A stretch of DNA of 64,000 bases, taken from the NCBI GenBank assembly GCA_963802915.1, contig CAWDKQ010000017.1, positions 1 to 64,000 on the forward strand. The letters are read 5' to 3'. Source of the stretch: JAICMB01 sp963802915 (GTDB lineage Bacteria > Acidobacteriota > Terriglobia > Bryobacterales > Bryobacteraceae). The position numbers and the translations under genes are program-made. The notes below the pieces were generated by a model. That model made no database searches, was not told the DNA's origin, and saw nothing but the letters and a program-made list of their open reading frames with translations. Each line of letters begins with the position of its first letter. The first letter of the stretch is position 1. Positions 1 to 8,491 of this stretch are shown here, one piece after another.

Positions 1-528
1 CGACGGATGGCAGGCATGGCACGAGATCAGAACTTCTTCGCCTGAGTCACCCGGCACGAAGCACTCACCGTAAGTGAGGTGGCCGTCTTCGAGGGACGAA
101 TCGATGCAAACTTCGTAATCGCCATCCGCGAGAGTGAGCATCTGGTTGTGCGTCAGGCAGAACCCCCAGTCCTTTTTGTAGTAGGAGGTCCTATACGGAA
201 TCCAGTCGGGATGATTAGGCAGCGTAAACAGATGCGGCTTAAGCTCGCTGAGCGGCATGGTCGTGCGCACCGGAACGCTGTAATTCAAAACGTGCAGATT
301 GCACTTCTCGAAGTCCACCACGCGCCGGCCGCTGGAGTCTTTGATATAGGCATCGTGGATGTTCCATTCCTGGGGAACGGTCCAGTCGAAGACCGGAGTC
401 CCGCTTGGCACCTCAAAAGTCTTCAGAGGAATGCGGCCGCCGATCCAGGACAGAGTCTGCCGTATGCCGTCGCCGGTGATGCTCCGGCAAATCGGGTACA
501 ACTCGGCCGCAATCAACAGGTTGTTCAT
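1..528 (-). CDS. DUF4910-type aminopeptidase-like protein, C-terminus cut by window edge
   Basis: The reverse frame is open from the ATG at 528 to the window edge, giving about 176 residues. It begins MNNLLIAAELYPICRSITGD, then reads VPSGTPVFDW, VPQEWNI, LPNHPDW, YKKDWGFCL, ECFVPGD and finally ISCHACHPS. These are hallmarks of the DUF4910 aminopeptidase-like family, whose HxCHPS segment contributes a metal-binding His in M28-like peptidases. The frame stays open upstream of 528, but the family N-terminus fits this Met. The start lies 57 bases from the start of a divergent transposase fragment. The substrate is unknown; relatives are often found in surface-glycan loci. Confidence 0.8.
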   Translation of the reverse strand, partial: MNNLLIAAELYPICRSITGDGIRQTLSWIGGRIPLKTFEVPSGTPVFDWTVPQEWNIHDAYIKDSSGRRVVDFEKCNLHVLNYSVPVRTTMPLSELKPHLFTLPNHPDWIPYRTSYYKKDWGFCLTHNQMLTLADGDYEVCIDSSLEDGHLTYGECFVPGDSGEEVLISCHACHPS

Positions 529-584
529 CGGATCAAGAACTGGGAAGCTGGGTTTGCGAAGACTCGAGAAATCCAGGAGACCCG

Positions 585-985
585 ATGGACTACCACCAGA
601 ATGCCCGACTGACGATTCACAGTCGAGAGCAGTTAGCCAGAAGAGTTGTGATGGAGGGATGCACGCTGAAGCAGGCGGCGGCCTGCTTCGGCGTGAGCGC
701 GAAGACGGCGGCCAAGTGGGTGCGGCGTTTTCGCGAACAGGGTTCAGCCGGGCTGCGCGATCGCCGCTCGCGTCCGCATCGGCTGCATCGTCCGACGTCG
801 GCCGAGCTGGTGGAACGGGTCGAACAACTGCGCCGCCAGCGCTGGACCGGGCTGCGCATCTCGCAGCAGACTGGGTTAAGCCGGGCCACGGTCAGCCGCA
901 TCCTGCGCCGGCTGAGGCTCAGCCGCATGCGCGATCTGGAGCCGAAGCCCGTGGTCAGGCGTTATGAGCACGCTGAGGCCGGGGA
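585..985 (+). mobile_element. IS481-family transposase, N-terminal fragment
   Basis: The reading frame starts at the ATG at 585 behind an AGGAG Shine-Dalgarno. The first ~133 residues carry the paired helix-turn-helix of IS481-type transposases (KQAAACFGVSAKTAAKWVRR, then GLSRATVSRILRRLRL) followed by the linker RDLEPKPVVRRYEH. Family members continue past the next Gly-Asp into the DDE catalytic core. Here the similarity stops at about 985 and the frame runs on into an antisense DinB fragment. The DDE domain is absent and no right inverted repeat is evident, so this is a non-autonomous remnant or the edge of a misjoin. Confidence 0.85.
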
Positions 986-1208
986 CGCGCAGAATCGTCT
1001 GTCCGTCGCCATGAGGAATGTGCGCGTAAAGATCGGTCTCGGGGTCCGAGATGAGCGCGCAGAAGGTTTTCAGATCCTTGCGGAAGGCGCGCACGCTCTT
1101 GTCCCAGGCTTTTTCATCGGGCGGCGCGGGCGTCGCCGGCCAGTAGCCGCTGGGCCAGTCGAGCGCCTTGTAGTTGGGATTACGCGAAAAGTCCAGTAAA
1201 AAACGGTA
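986..1208 (-). pseudogene. DinB-family protein, internal fragment
   Basis: The reverse frame reads RFLLDFSRNPNYKALDWPSG, then YWPATPAPPDEKAWDKS and ISDPETDLYAHIPHGDGQTI. This is characteristic of DinB-family (four-helix bundle, putative metal-dependent) proteins; relatives continue into a histidine-containing helix right after the last motif. Here that helix is replaced by transposase sequence at about 986. An in-frame stop lies just upstream at about 1210, so the N-terminal third is missing. Both ends are cut sharply, one by the IS481 fragment and one by the high-GC block. Confidence 0.75.
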
Positions 1209-1278
1209 CTCTCATCAGTGCGTAGGACCATTCTCATTTGAGTGGGACCAAGCAAGTCGAGATAAAGGAAGTGGAGCC

Positions 1279-2483
1279 ATGTCGAAGCGAACGCCGAGCA
1301 CCCCCCTGTTCGATGCGGACAACCATCTCTACGAGACCCAGGACGCGCTGACCAAGTACCTGCCGGAGCGGTACCAGGGCGCCATCGACTACGTCGAGGT
1401 GCGGGGCCGGACCAAGATCGTCATCCGGGGCCGGATCAGCGACTACATCCCCAACCCGACCTTCGACGTCGTCGCCCGGCCCGGGGCCCAGGAGGACTAC
1501 TTCCGGTTGGGCAATCCCGAAGGCAAGAGCCGGCGGGAGATCTTCGGCGAGCCGATGAAGTGCCATCCCCGCCTTCCGTGAGCCGGCGGCCCGGCTGGCG
1601 CTGATGGACGAGCAGGGCATCGACCGGGCGCTCGATGTTCCCCACGCTGGCCAGCCTGGTCGAGGAGCGGATGCGGGACGACCCCGAGCTGACCCACGCC
1701 GCCATCCACGCCCTCAACGAGTGGCTGCACGAGACGTGGACGTTCGACTACGAGGGCCGGATCTTCGCCACGCCGGTCATCACCCTGCCCATCGTGGAGC
1801 GGGCCATCGAGGAGCTCGAATGGGTGCTCGAGCGCGGCGCCCGGGTCGTGCTCATCCGGCCGGCGCCGGTGTCCGGGCTACCGCGGCCCGCGCTCGTTCG
1901 GCCTCGCAGGAGTTCGACCCCTTCTGGCAGAAGGTGGTCGAGCAACGACGTCCTGGTGGCCATGCACTCCTCGGACAGCGGCTACGAGCGCTACGCCAAC
2001 GACTGGATGGGCAGCGACAGCGAGATGCTCCCGTTCCAGCCCCAGGCGTTCCGGATGCTGTCGGCCTGGCGGCCGGTCGAGGACGCCGTGTCGGCGCTGG
2101 TCTGCCACGGCGCGTTGTCCCGGTTCCCCGACGCTCAAGGTGGCCGTCATCGAGAACGGGAGCAGCTGGGTCGAGCCGCTGCTGAAGAACCTGGCCGACC
2201 TCTACAAGAAGATGCCGCAGGAGTTCGTCGAGAACCCGGTCGAGGTGGTCAAGCGCAACATCTACATCAGCCCGTTCTGGGAGGAGGACCTCGGTGCCCT
2301 GGCCGAGCTGATCGGTGTGGACCACGTGCTGTTCGGCTCGGACTACCCCCACCCCGAGGGGCTGGCCGACCCGGTCGAGCTACGTGGACGAGCTGACGGG
2401 CGCTCGACGAGGAGTCCGTGCGCAAGATCATGGGCGGGAACCTGGCCCGGCTGATGAACGTGGCCGACGTCGTCGTTCGATGA
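1279..2483 (+). pseudogene. Frameshifted amidohydrolase (TIM-barrel metal-dependent hydrolase)
   Basis: The pieces assemble into one amidohydrolase_2-type protein: DADNHLYETQDALTKYLPER near the start, then FPTLASLVEERMRDD, HALNEWLHETW, VITLPIVERAIEELEW, AMHSSDSGYERYANDW, VIENGSSWVEP, ISPFWEEDL, LFGSDYPHPEGLADP and KIMGGNLARLMNV. The DNH and GSDYPHPEG segments carry the expected metal-ligand and catalytic positions. The frame breaks near 1561, 1634, 1872, 1908, 1944, 2137, 2379 and 2403, each explainable by one missing GC/CG dinucleotide. It starts at the ATG at 1279 after an AGGAAGTGGAG ribosome site and overlaps the next gene by ATGA. Relatives sit in actinobacterial lipid/aromatic CoA clusters. 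Confidence 0.8.
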
Positions 2484-4093
2484 GCGACGCGCGCGGCGAG
2501 CGTGGCCGAGCATCCCGGCGATGCTCGCCGCCGCCGCCGCAGCGGTTCGGGGAGCGACTGGCCATCGAGGACGGGCCGACCGGCTCACCTACGCCGAACT
2601 GGTCGAGGAGGCCCGGCACCTTCGCCGCCGCCCTGGTGGCGTCCGGCATCGAGCCCGGCGACCGGGTGGCCATCTGGGCGTTCAACAGCGCCGAGTGGGT
2701 GGTGGCCATGCTCGGGCTGTTCGCAGGCCGGCGCCGTGCTGGTCCCGATCAACACCCGGTTCAAGGGCGCCGAGGCGGCCGACATCCTGCGCCGGAGTCG
2801 GGCTCGGGTGCTGGTGACGGTCACCGACTTCCTCGGGACCGACTACGTCGCCATGCTGCGCGGCCACCGGCGTCGAGCTCCCCGACCTGGACGACCATCG
2901 TGGTGGCCCGGGGCCCGGCGCCGGACGGGGCCGAGTCGTGGGCCGGCTTCCTGGCCCGGGCCACCGAGGCCGGGCGGGCCGTCGGTCGATCGGCGCCGCG
3001 CGCGAGCTGGGCGCCGGACGACCCGTCGGACATCCTCTTCACCTCGGGGACCACCGGGCAGCCCAAGGGGGTGGTCATGACCCACGGCCGCACCCTGTGC
3101 GTGGCCACCGACTGGGTGGCCATGACCGGGCTGCGCGCCGACGACCGCTACCTCATGGTCAACCCCTACTTCCACATGTTCGGGCTGAAGGCGGGGATCC
3201 TGGCCTGTGTGGTCGCCGGGGCGACCATGCTGCCCGAGCCGGTGTTCGACGTCGACCGCGTGCTGGACCGGGTCGACCGGGAGCAGGTCACCGTGCTGCC
3301 CGGGCCGCCGACCCTCTACCAGGCGATCCTCGACCATCCCGAGCGCGGCGAGCCACGACCTGTCCAGCTGCGGGTGGCGGTGACCGGTGCCGCCGACATC
3401 CCCGTCGAGCTGGTCCGCCGCATCGCCGACGAGCTGCCCTTCTCGACGATCATCACCGGATACGGGCTCACCGAGGCGGGCACGGCCGCGGCCACGTCCC
3501 CGGGAGACGACGTCGAGACCATCGCCACCACGGTCGGGCGGCCCCGTCCCGGTTTCGAGATCCGCATCGCCGACGGCGACGGTGCCGAAGTGCCGCCGGG
3601 CGAGCCCGGCGAGGTGGTGCTGCGCGGGGGCAGCGTCATGGTCGACTACCTCGACGATCCCGAGGCGACCGCGGCAGGCACTCTCCGCCGACGGGTGGTT
3701 GCGGACCGGCGACATCGGGGTGATCGACGAGGCCGGGTGCCTGCGCATCGTCGGCCGGGCCAAGGACATGTTCATCGTCGGCGGCTTCAACGCCTATCCC
3801 GCCGAGATCGAGAACGTCCTGCTGCGCCATCCCGACATCCGCAGGCGGCGGTGATCGGCATCCCCGACGACCGACTGGGCGAGGTCGGGATGGCCTTCGT
3901 CGTGACCGGGCGGCGCCGGGGCTCGCCGGCGCCGATGATCATCGGATGGTGCCGGGACCAGATGGCCAACTACAAGGTGCCGCGGGCGGTGGAGGTCGTC
4001 GACGAGCTGCCGATCAACGCCACCGGAAAGGTGCATGAAGGACGTGCTGCGCCAGCAGGCCGGCGCCGGACCGCGGCCGGGTGCACCGGGTGA
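2480..4093 (+). pseudogene. Frameshifted acyl-CoA synthetase (AMP-binding, class I adenylate-forming)
   Basis: The fragments order into one ~540-residue ANL-superfamily ligase: GDRVAIWAFNSAEWVVAMLG, PINTRF, the P-loop-like ILFTSGTTGQPKGVVMTHG (P-loop, near 3033-3090), the adenine-binding TGYGLTEAG (near 3457-3480), SADGWLRTGDIG, GRAKDMFIVGGFNAYPAEIE, and a C-terminal NATGKV with the catalytic Lys. It would charge a carboxylic acid with CoA via an acyl-adenylate. The frame breaks near 2540, 2580, 2612, 2724, 2860, 2890, 3675, 3841 and 4034, and is intact through the long ATP-binding core. It is joined to the amidohydrolase by ATGA and to the next gene by GTGA, so this was one operon. Confidence 0.85.
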
Positions 4094-5347
4094 GCGACCG
4101 ATGGCCGATCCGGGGCTCTCGCACGTTGCCGGACCTGCGGGTGATCGAGCTGGGCGTGTGGGTTGCCGCGCCCTCGGCGGCGGCGCTGCTGGCCGACTGG
4201 GGCGCCGACGTCATAAAGGTCGAGGCGCCGGCCGGCGATCCCATGCGCCACGTCTTCGGCTCACTGGGCATCGACAGCGACATGCCGAACCCGGCCTTCG
4301 CCCTCGACAACCGGGGCAAGCGCAGCGTGGTGCTGGACCTGCGCCAGCCCGAGGACCAGCGAGCATCTGGAGGACCTGCTGGCGACGGCGGACGTCTTCA
4401 TCAGCAATCTTCGGCCCGACGCCCTCGACGGGCTCGGCCTGGAGCCGGCGGCCACGGTGGCCCGCCACCCCCGTCTCGTCTACTGCAGCATCAGCGGGTA
4501 CGGCCTGCGCGGCGACGAGCGGAACCGCCCGACCTATGACATCGGTGCGTTCTGGGCCCGGTCGGGACTGTCGATGCAGATGGCCGACCACGAGGGCAAC
4601 CCGCTCAACGCCGCGGGGTGGCATCGGTGACCACATCACCGGGCTGGCGGCGCTGGCCGGGCTCCTGGCCGCCGTGCTGGAGCAGCGGGCCACCGGTCAG
4701 GGGCGGGTGGTCGAGGTGTCGCTGCTGCGCACCGGGCGCCTACGTGCTCGGCTGGGACCTCGGGCTGCAGATGACGCTCGGCAAGGTGGCCCGGGCCGAG
4801 CCGAGGGACCGCAACCAGGCGCCGCTGATGAACCCGTACCGCGCCGCCGACGGGCGGTGGTTCTTCTTCACCGGCCTCGAGGCGGCCCGCCACATCGGCG
4901 CCGTCTGCCGTGCCCTCGGCCGACCCGACTGCTCGACGACCCACGCTTCGCCGACGCCTCGCGCCATCCGCCGCCACCGGACCGAGGTCATCGCCATGTT
5001 GGACGAGATCGTCGCCCAGCAACCTCTGGACGTCTGGGCCGAGCGGTTCGACCGAGAGGGCGTGTGGTGGGCGCCGGCGCAGACGCCGGCCGAGGTGGTC
5101 GACGACCCCCAGCTGCTGGCCAACGACGGGTATCGTCGAGATCGACGGCGGCAGCACCCGGGACCGGGCAGCGATCGATGAACGGTCCGGTGAGCTTCTC
5201 CGATGCTCCCCGGGCGGCCGGTGCGCTCGGTCCCGGGCCTCGGCCAGCACACCGAGGAGGTGCTCGCGCGAGCTGGCCGATCGGGCGGCGGGGGGCCCGA
5301 GGGTCCTGAAGCGCCGGTTCGCCCGGATGCCCGGGGACCGCCCCTGA
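4090..5347 (+). pseudogene. Frameshifted CaiB/BaiF family CoA-transferase
   Basis: Pieces give a type III CoA-transferase: LPDLRVIELGVWVAAPSAAA, LLADWGADVIKVEAPAGDP, FALDNRGKRSVVLDL, ADVFISNLRPDALDGLGL, YCSISGYG, GGIGDHITGLAAL, ATGQGRVVEVSLL, then the C-terminal lid with VWWAPAQTPAEVVDDPQL. The family catalytic Asp lies near the N-terminal half, in the ADVFISN/NLRP region. Breaks occur near 4360, 4613, 4738, 4931, 4969, 5131, 5170, 5242 and 5270. At 4613 the conserved Arg before GG(I/M)GDH is exactly restored by adding one CG. It moves CoA between acyl-CoA donors and carboxylate acceptors without ATP. Confidence 0.85.
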
Positions 5348-5353
5348 GGCCCG

Positions 5354-5653
5354 CTAGGCCGAGGGCAGCTGGGTCGGGGTGGCCTCGAAGACATGGAATT
5401 CCGAGGCCAGGACGGCGACCGGGGAGGGGACGGGGGCCGATGCCCGCATATTGGCCAGGTGGGCCTGGAGGTCGGCCATCGAGTCCCAAACTCGATCAGG
5501 CGCACCCGACCCGCGTGGGCATCGTCAGCCGAGAACGCGTACTCCCGACATCCGGCCTCCCTGCAGGGTGTGGGCCGCCTGAGCTGCTTTGGAGTCCAGG
5601 TACGCCCGGCGGTCCTCCTCGGCCACATCAAAGTATCCGGTAACAACGATCAT
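5354..5653 (-). pseudogene. Frameshifted antibiotic-biosynthesis-monooxygenase-type (ABM) small protein
   Basis: The reverse frame starts at the ATG at 5653 with MIVVTGYFDVAEEDRRAYLD, typical of ABM dimeric alpha-beta barrel proteins. It then continues in other frames as CREYAFSADDAHAGRVRLIE, DSMADLQAHLANMRA and VLASEFHVFEATPTQLPSA before a TAG at 5354. Two frame changes (near 5551 and 5492) each fit missing GC units. The gene is convergent with the CoA-transferase, 6 bases apart. These small proteins are often putative quinol monooxygenases or stress-related; no specific role can be read here. Confidence 0.65.
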
Positions 5654-5752
5654 GACAGTCTCCCTTGCCGATGAGTGGAGTTCCGTCCCTCCAGGTGGTA
5701 CAACCCTGGATACTACGGATCATGGAAACTGCCGAGCGCAGGAGGAGTTACT

Positions 5753-6139
5753 GTGGAGCAGTCGGCATTCGGTGGACGACCCGACTACCGGGTCGACATC
5801 CTGGCCCGACGCAACCGGGTCACAGTCTCGGCGGGCGATCAGGTCCTGGCCGACAGCGAGCGCTGCCTCCTGGTCGACGAGCAGGACCACGGGCTGGTCT
5901 TCTACTTCCCGCCGACGACGTGCGCCTGGATCTCTTCGTGCCCGACGATCGGACCAGCGTCTGCCCGTTCAAGGGCTGGCCACCTATCGTCGGTACCCCC
6001 GCGAGGGGGAGACGTCTTCATCTGGTCCTACGAGGACCCTTTCGCCGAGGTGGCCAGGCTGGGGGGGTATGTGGCGTTCTTCCAGGACGCGGTGGACCTG
6101 CGGGTCGGGGTGGCCACGCCGGCGGTGTCGGGGCGGTGA
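5753..6139 (+). pseudogene. Frameshifted DUF427 domain protein
   Basis: A GTG at 5753 follows a strong GGAGGAG ribosome site. The product reads GRPDYRVDILARRNRVTVSA, GDQVLADSERCLLVDE, LVFYFP, then in shifted frames DVRLDLFVPDDRTSVCPFKG, ATYRRYPREG and DVFIWSYEDPFAEVARLGGY. This is the compact beta-rich DUF427 fold, one copy, with the signature CPFKG...W.Y..P. Breaks near 5912, 5973 and 6010 each fit loss of one GCGC. Its biochemical function is unknown; its position in a CoA-metabolism cluster is common in actinobacteria. The TGA overlaps the next gene's GTG. Confidence 0.7.
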
Positions 6140-6997
6140 GCCGGAGCGGGGTCGTCCACGCTCCAGGGCATGATGGCGGTGTTCGACGTCGATCCGGTAG
6201 GGGAGCATCGCTACCGGGGTACGAGCGACGGTGGCTCCCGGAGGGTGGTTGACGGGAGCCAGCTGCTGGCCCAGGCCATCGTGGCCGCTCGAAGTCGCTT
6301 CCGCATCACTCGGTCCGCACGGCCCACGCCGTCTTCGTCCGGACCGTGGACGCCGAGCGGGACTCGAGTTCGAGGTCGACGTGCTGCACGAAGGACGGAC
6401 CTTCGCCAGCGCCGTCGTCACGGTGGGCCAGGGCGGGCGGCGCGGTGCGTCGGTGACCCTCCTTCGGACGTCGAACAGGAGGAGTCATCACCCACCATCA
6501 CCCGATGCCCGACGTCGGGGCGCCGGCGACGCCATGCCGTGCGCGATGCCGATGGTCGGGCGCGAGCTCCGACTGGTCGGGATCCCGACCCCAACGATCC
6601 CGAGGAGACGGGCCCTCCGGTATCGACGCCTGGCTCCACTACGACCGGGTCCCCGGACGCTCGATCTGGCCAAGGCACTGGTGGCCCACTTCACCGGCCA
6701 CCTGTCCATCTCGACCACCATGCGAGCCATCCCGGGATGGGCACGGCCATGGCCCACGACACCGTGTCCACCGGAGTCATGGGCATCTCGATCACCTTCC
6801 ACGAACCGGTGGCGTGGGAGGGCTGGCTCCTCTACCACCACGAGAGCACCCAGGTCGGCCGGGGCATGACCTATGTGCGGGGTCAGGTCTTCACCGAACA
6901 GGGGCGGCTGATCGCCTCGTTCAGCCAGGACGGCATGATCCGGGCGTTTGTCGCCGACAGTGCCGATCTGGCCCGTCCAGCGTCGGCACGGCTCTGA
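6136..6997 (+). pseudogene. Frameshifted TesB-like acyl-CoA thioesterase
   Basis: The segments reconstruct a double-hotdog acyl-CoA thioesterase: MMAVFDVDPVGEHRYRG and RRVVDGSQLLAQAIVAA (first hotdog, with the GGQ/GSQ-like turn), HAVFVRTVDAER, then HLSISTTMR, STGVMGISITFHEPVAWEGW, LLYHHESTQVGRGMTYVRGQ and FTEQGRLIASFSQDGMIR (second hotdog, with the QE/QDG motif near the C-terminus). It would hydrolyse acyl-CoA to free acid and CoA. A likely GTG start at 6136 overlaps the preceding TGA. Frame changes lie near 6160, 6291, 6362, 6467, 6500, 6530, 6590 and 6620, while the last 300 bases are open. Confidence 0.75.
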
Positions 6998-7122
6998 CCG
7001 GGGAGAACCCGGTGGCGGTTAGGACCGTCGGTACGGGCCACCGCCCGCGCCCGCCCCTCCAGACCGGGGGGATCCTGACCGACGTGGAGGGATCTGAGCC
7101 GGCGGTCGCCCGCCTCAGGGCC

Positions 7123-8267
7123 CTACTGCCGGGCCGCCAGCAGGCCTCGTGCGATGACGAGGCGCTGGATCTCGTTGGTGCCCTCGCCGATCATCAGGAG
7201 CGGGGCGTCCCGGTAGTATCGCTCGACCGGCAGTTCGGTCGTGTAGCCGAACCGCCGTGGATGCGCATGGCCTCGGTGGCGATTTCGAAGGCGGCCTCGG
7301 TGGCGAACAGCTTGGCCATGCCCGCTTCCACGTCGCAGCGCTGCCCGTCGAGCTTGCCTCGGCGGCATTACGGGTCAGCAGCCGGGCCGCCTCGAGCTTG
7401 GTGGCCATGTCGGCCAGTTTGAGCGATCGCCTGGTGCTGGGCGATCGGCACGCCGAAGGTCGTCCGTTGCTGGGCGTAGGCGATCGCCGCCTCGAAGGCG
7501 GCCCGGGCCACTCCGAGGCCCGCGCCGCGATGTTGATCCGGCCCAGCTCCAGCGCGCCGAGGATCTGCGGCAGGCCCTGGCCCAGCCGCTCGACCACCAG
7601 GACCGCCGGCCGGGACCCGGTGGTCGATGTAGACCATCTCCACCGTCTCGAGGCCCCGGTAGCCGAGCTTGCCGATATGTCGCGGAGACTGTGATTCCCT
7701 CGAAGTGCGGGCCCGGCTCCTTCTCGACGATGAAGCACGTAATGCCCTCCTGGGTGCGGGCTGCCAGGGCGACCAAGCCAGCTCGCTCGCCATTGGTGAC
7801 CCACAACTTCGTGCCGTTGATGACGTACTCGTCGCCGTCGCGCTCCGCCTGGCACGCGGATGGCGCGGGTGTCGCTGCCGGCGTCGGCCTCCGACAGCGA
7901 CAGCGCGCCCCGCCGCTCCCGCTCGCCATGCCGGCAGCAGCCGCCGCCTTTGCTCCTCGCTGCCGTGGCGCGGAGCAGGGTGGCGGCGATCATGTGGGTG
8001 TTGAGGACGCCGGTGAGCGACATCCACCCGGCGGCCAGCTCCTCGATCACTCCCGCGTAGGTAACGACGTCGAGGCCGAGCCCGCCGTACGCCTCGGGGA
8101 TGGTGCACCCCGAACAGTCCGAGGGCGCTCATCTGCTCGACGATCTCGGCGGGGAAGCGGTCGTCGTGCTCGAGCGCGAGGCGACCGGCGATCACCTCCC
8201 GGGCGACGAATCGACGGACGATATTGATGAGCTCCAGTCGCACGTCATCGCTGGTGGTGGGGCTCAC
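7123..8267 (-). pseudogene. Frameshifted acyl-CoA dehydrogenase
   Basis: The reverse strand starts at GTG 8267 and encodes an acyl-CoA dehydrogenase in pieces: LINIVRRFVAREV, FPAEIVEQMSALGLFG, PEAYGGLGLDVVTYAGVIEE, LSLSEADAGSDT (FAD/substrate loop), EYVINGTKLWVTNGERAGL, CFIVEKEPGPHFEGI, GRINIAARA, and near the end TTELPVERYYRDAPLLMIGE followed by GTNEIQRLVIARGLL. The C-terminal GEGTNEIQ motif includes a catalytic-region Glu of the family. It would introduce the alpha-beta double bond of an acyl-CoA using FAD. Breaks are numerous, for example near 7360, 7425, 7530, 7615, 7680, 7930, 7970 and 8108. It ends at TAG 7123, convergent with the thioesterase. Confidence 0.85.
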
Positions 8268-8324
8268 GTCCGCAGTCTGCACCGATGCGAAGTGTACATC
8301 TGAAAAATGTTGACGGTGGATCTT

Positions 8325-8491
8325 CAAATTGGAGAAGAATGTTTCCAATGGACGCGGCTATAATGGTCGATGTAGACCCGCATCTCGCTTTGCGTCTCCA
8401 CGAACTCCGGAGTCGGATTCGTAGTTGCTGGTCCGGCATGGAGCACGGCCAGGAAACCCGTCGCTAGAAGCATTGCGCGAAGATAGTTCAT
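8325..8491 (-). pseudogene. N-terminal fragment of a secreted protein truncated at the block junction
   Basis: The ATG at 8491 overlaps the TAA of the upstream arabinofuranosidase (TAATG), so it looks like a translationally coupled second gene. It encodes MNYLRAMLLATGFLAVLHAG, a clear signal peptide, then a short mature region containing VETQSEMRVYIDHYSRVHW. A stop follows at about 8325, close to where composition changes to the high-GC block. The mature domain is too short to identify. It is best read as an acidobacterial gene cut by the junction. Confidence 0.6.

Noticed and set aside
585..985. Active insertion sequence
   Set aside because: The DDE domain is missing and no pair of inverted repeats or target duplication is visible.
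2843..3790. 315-residue minus-strand frame opposite the acyl-CoA synthetase
   Set aside because: High-GC antisense shadow rich in Arg/Gly/His; the plus strand has clear adenylate-ligase motifs.
1209..8330. True pseudogene island degraded by mutation
   Set aside because: Not fully excluded, but the breaks are almost all GC-unit losses with few in-frame stops and well-preserved motifs, which fits sequence error in foreign DNA better than long decay.
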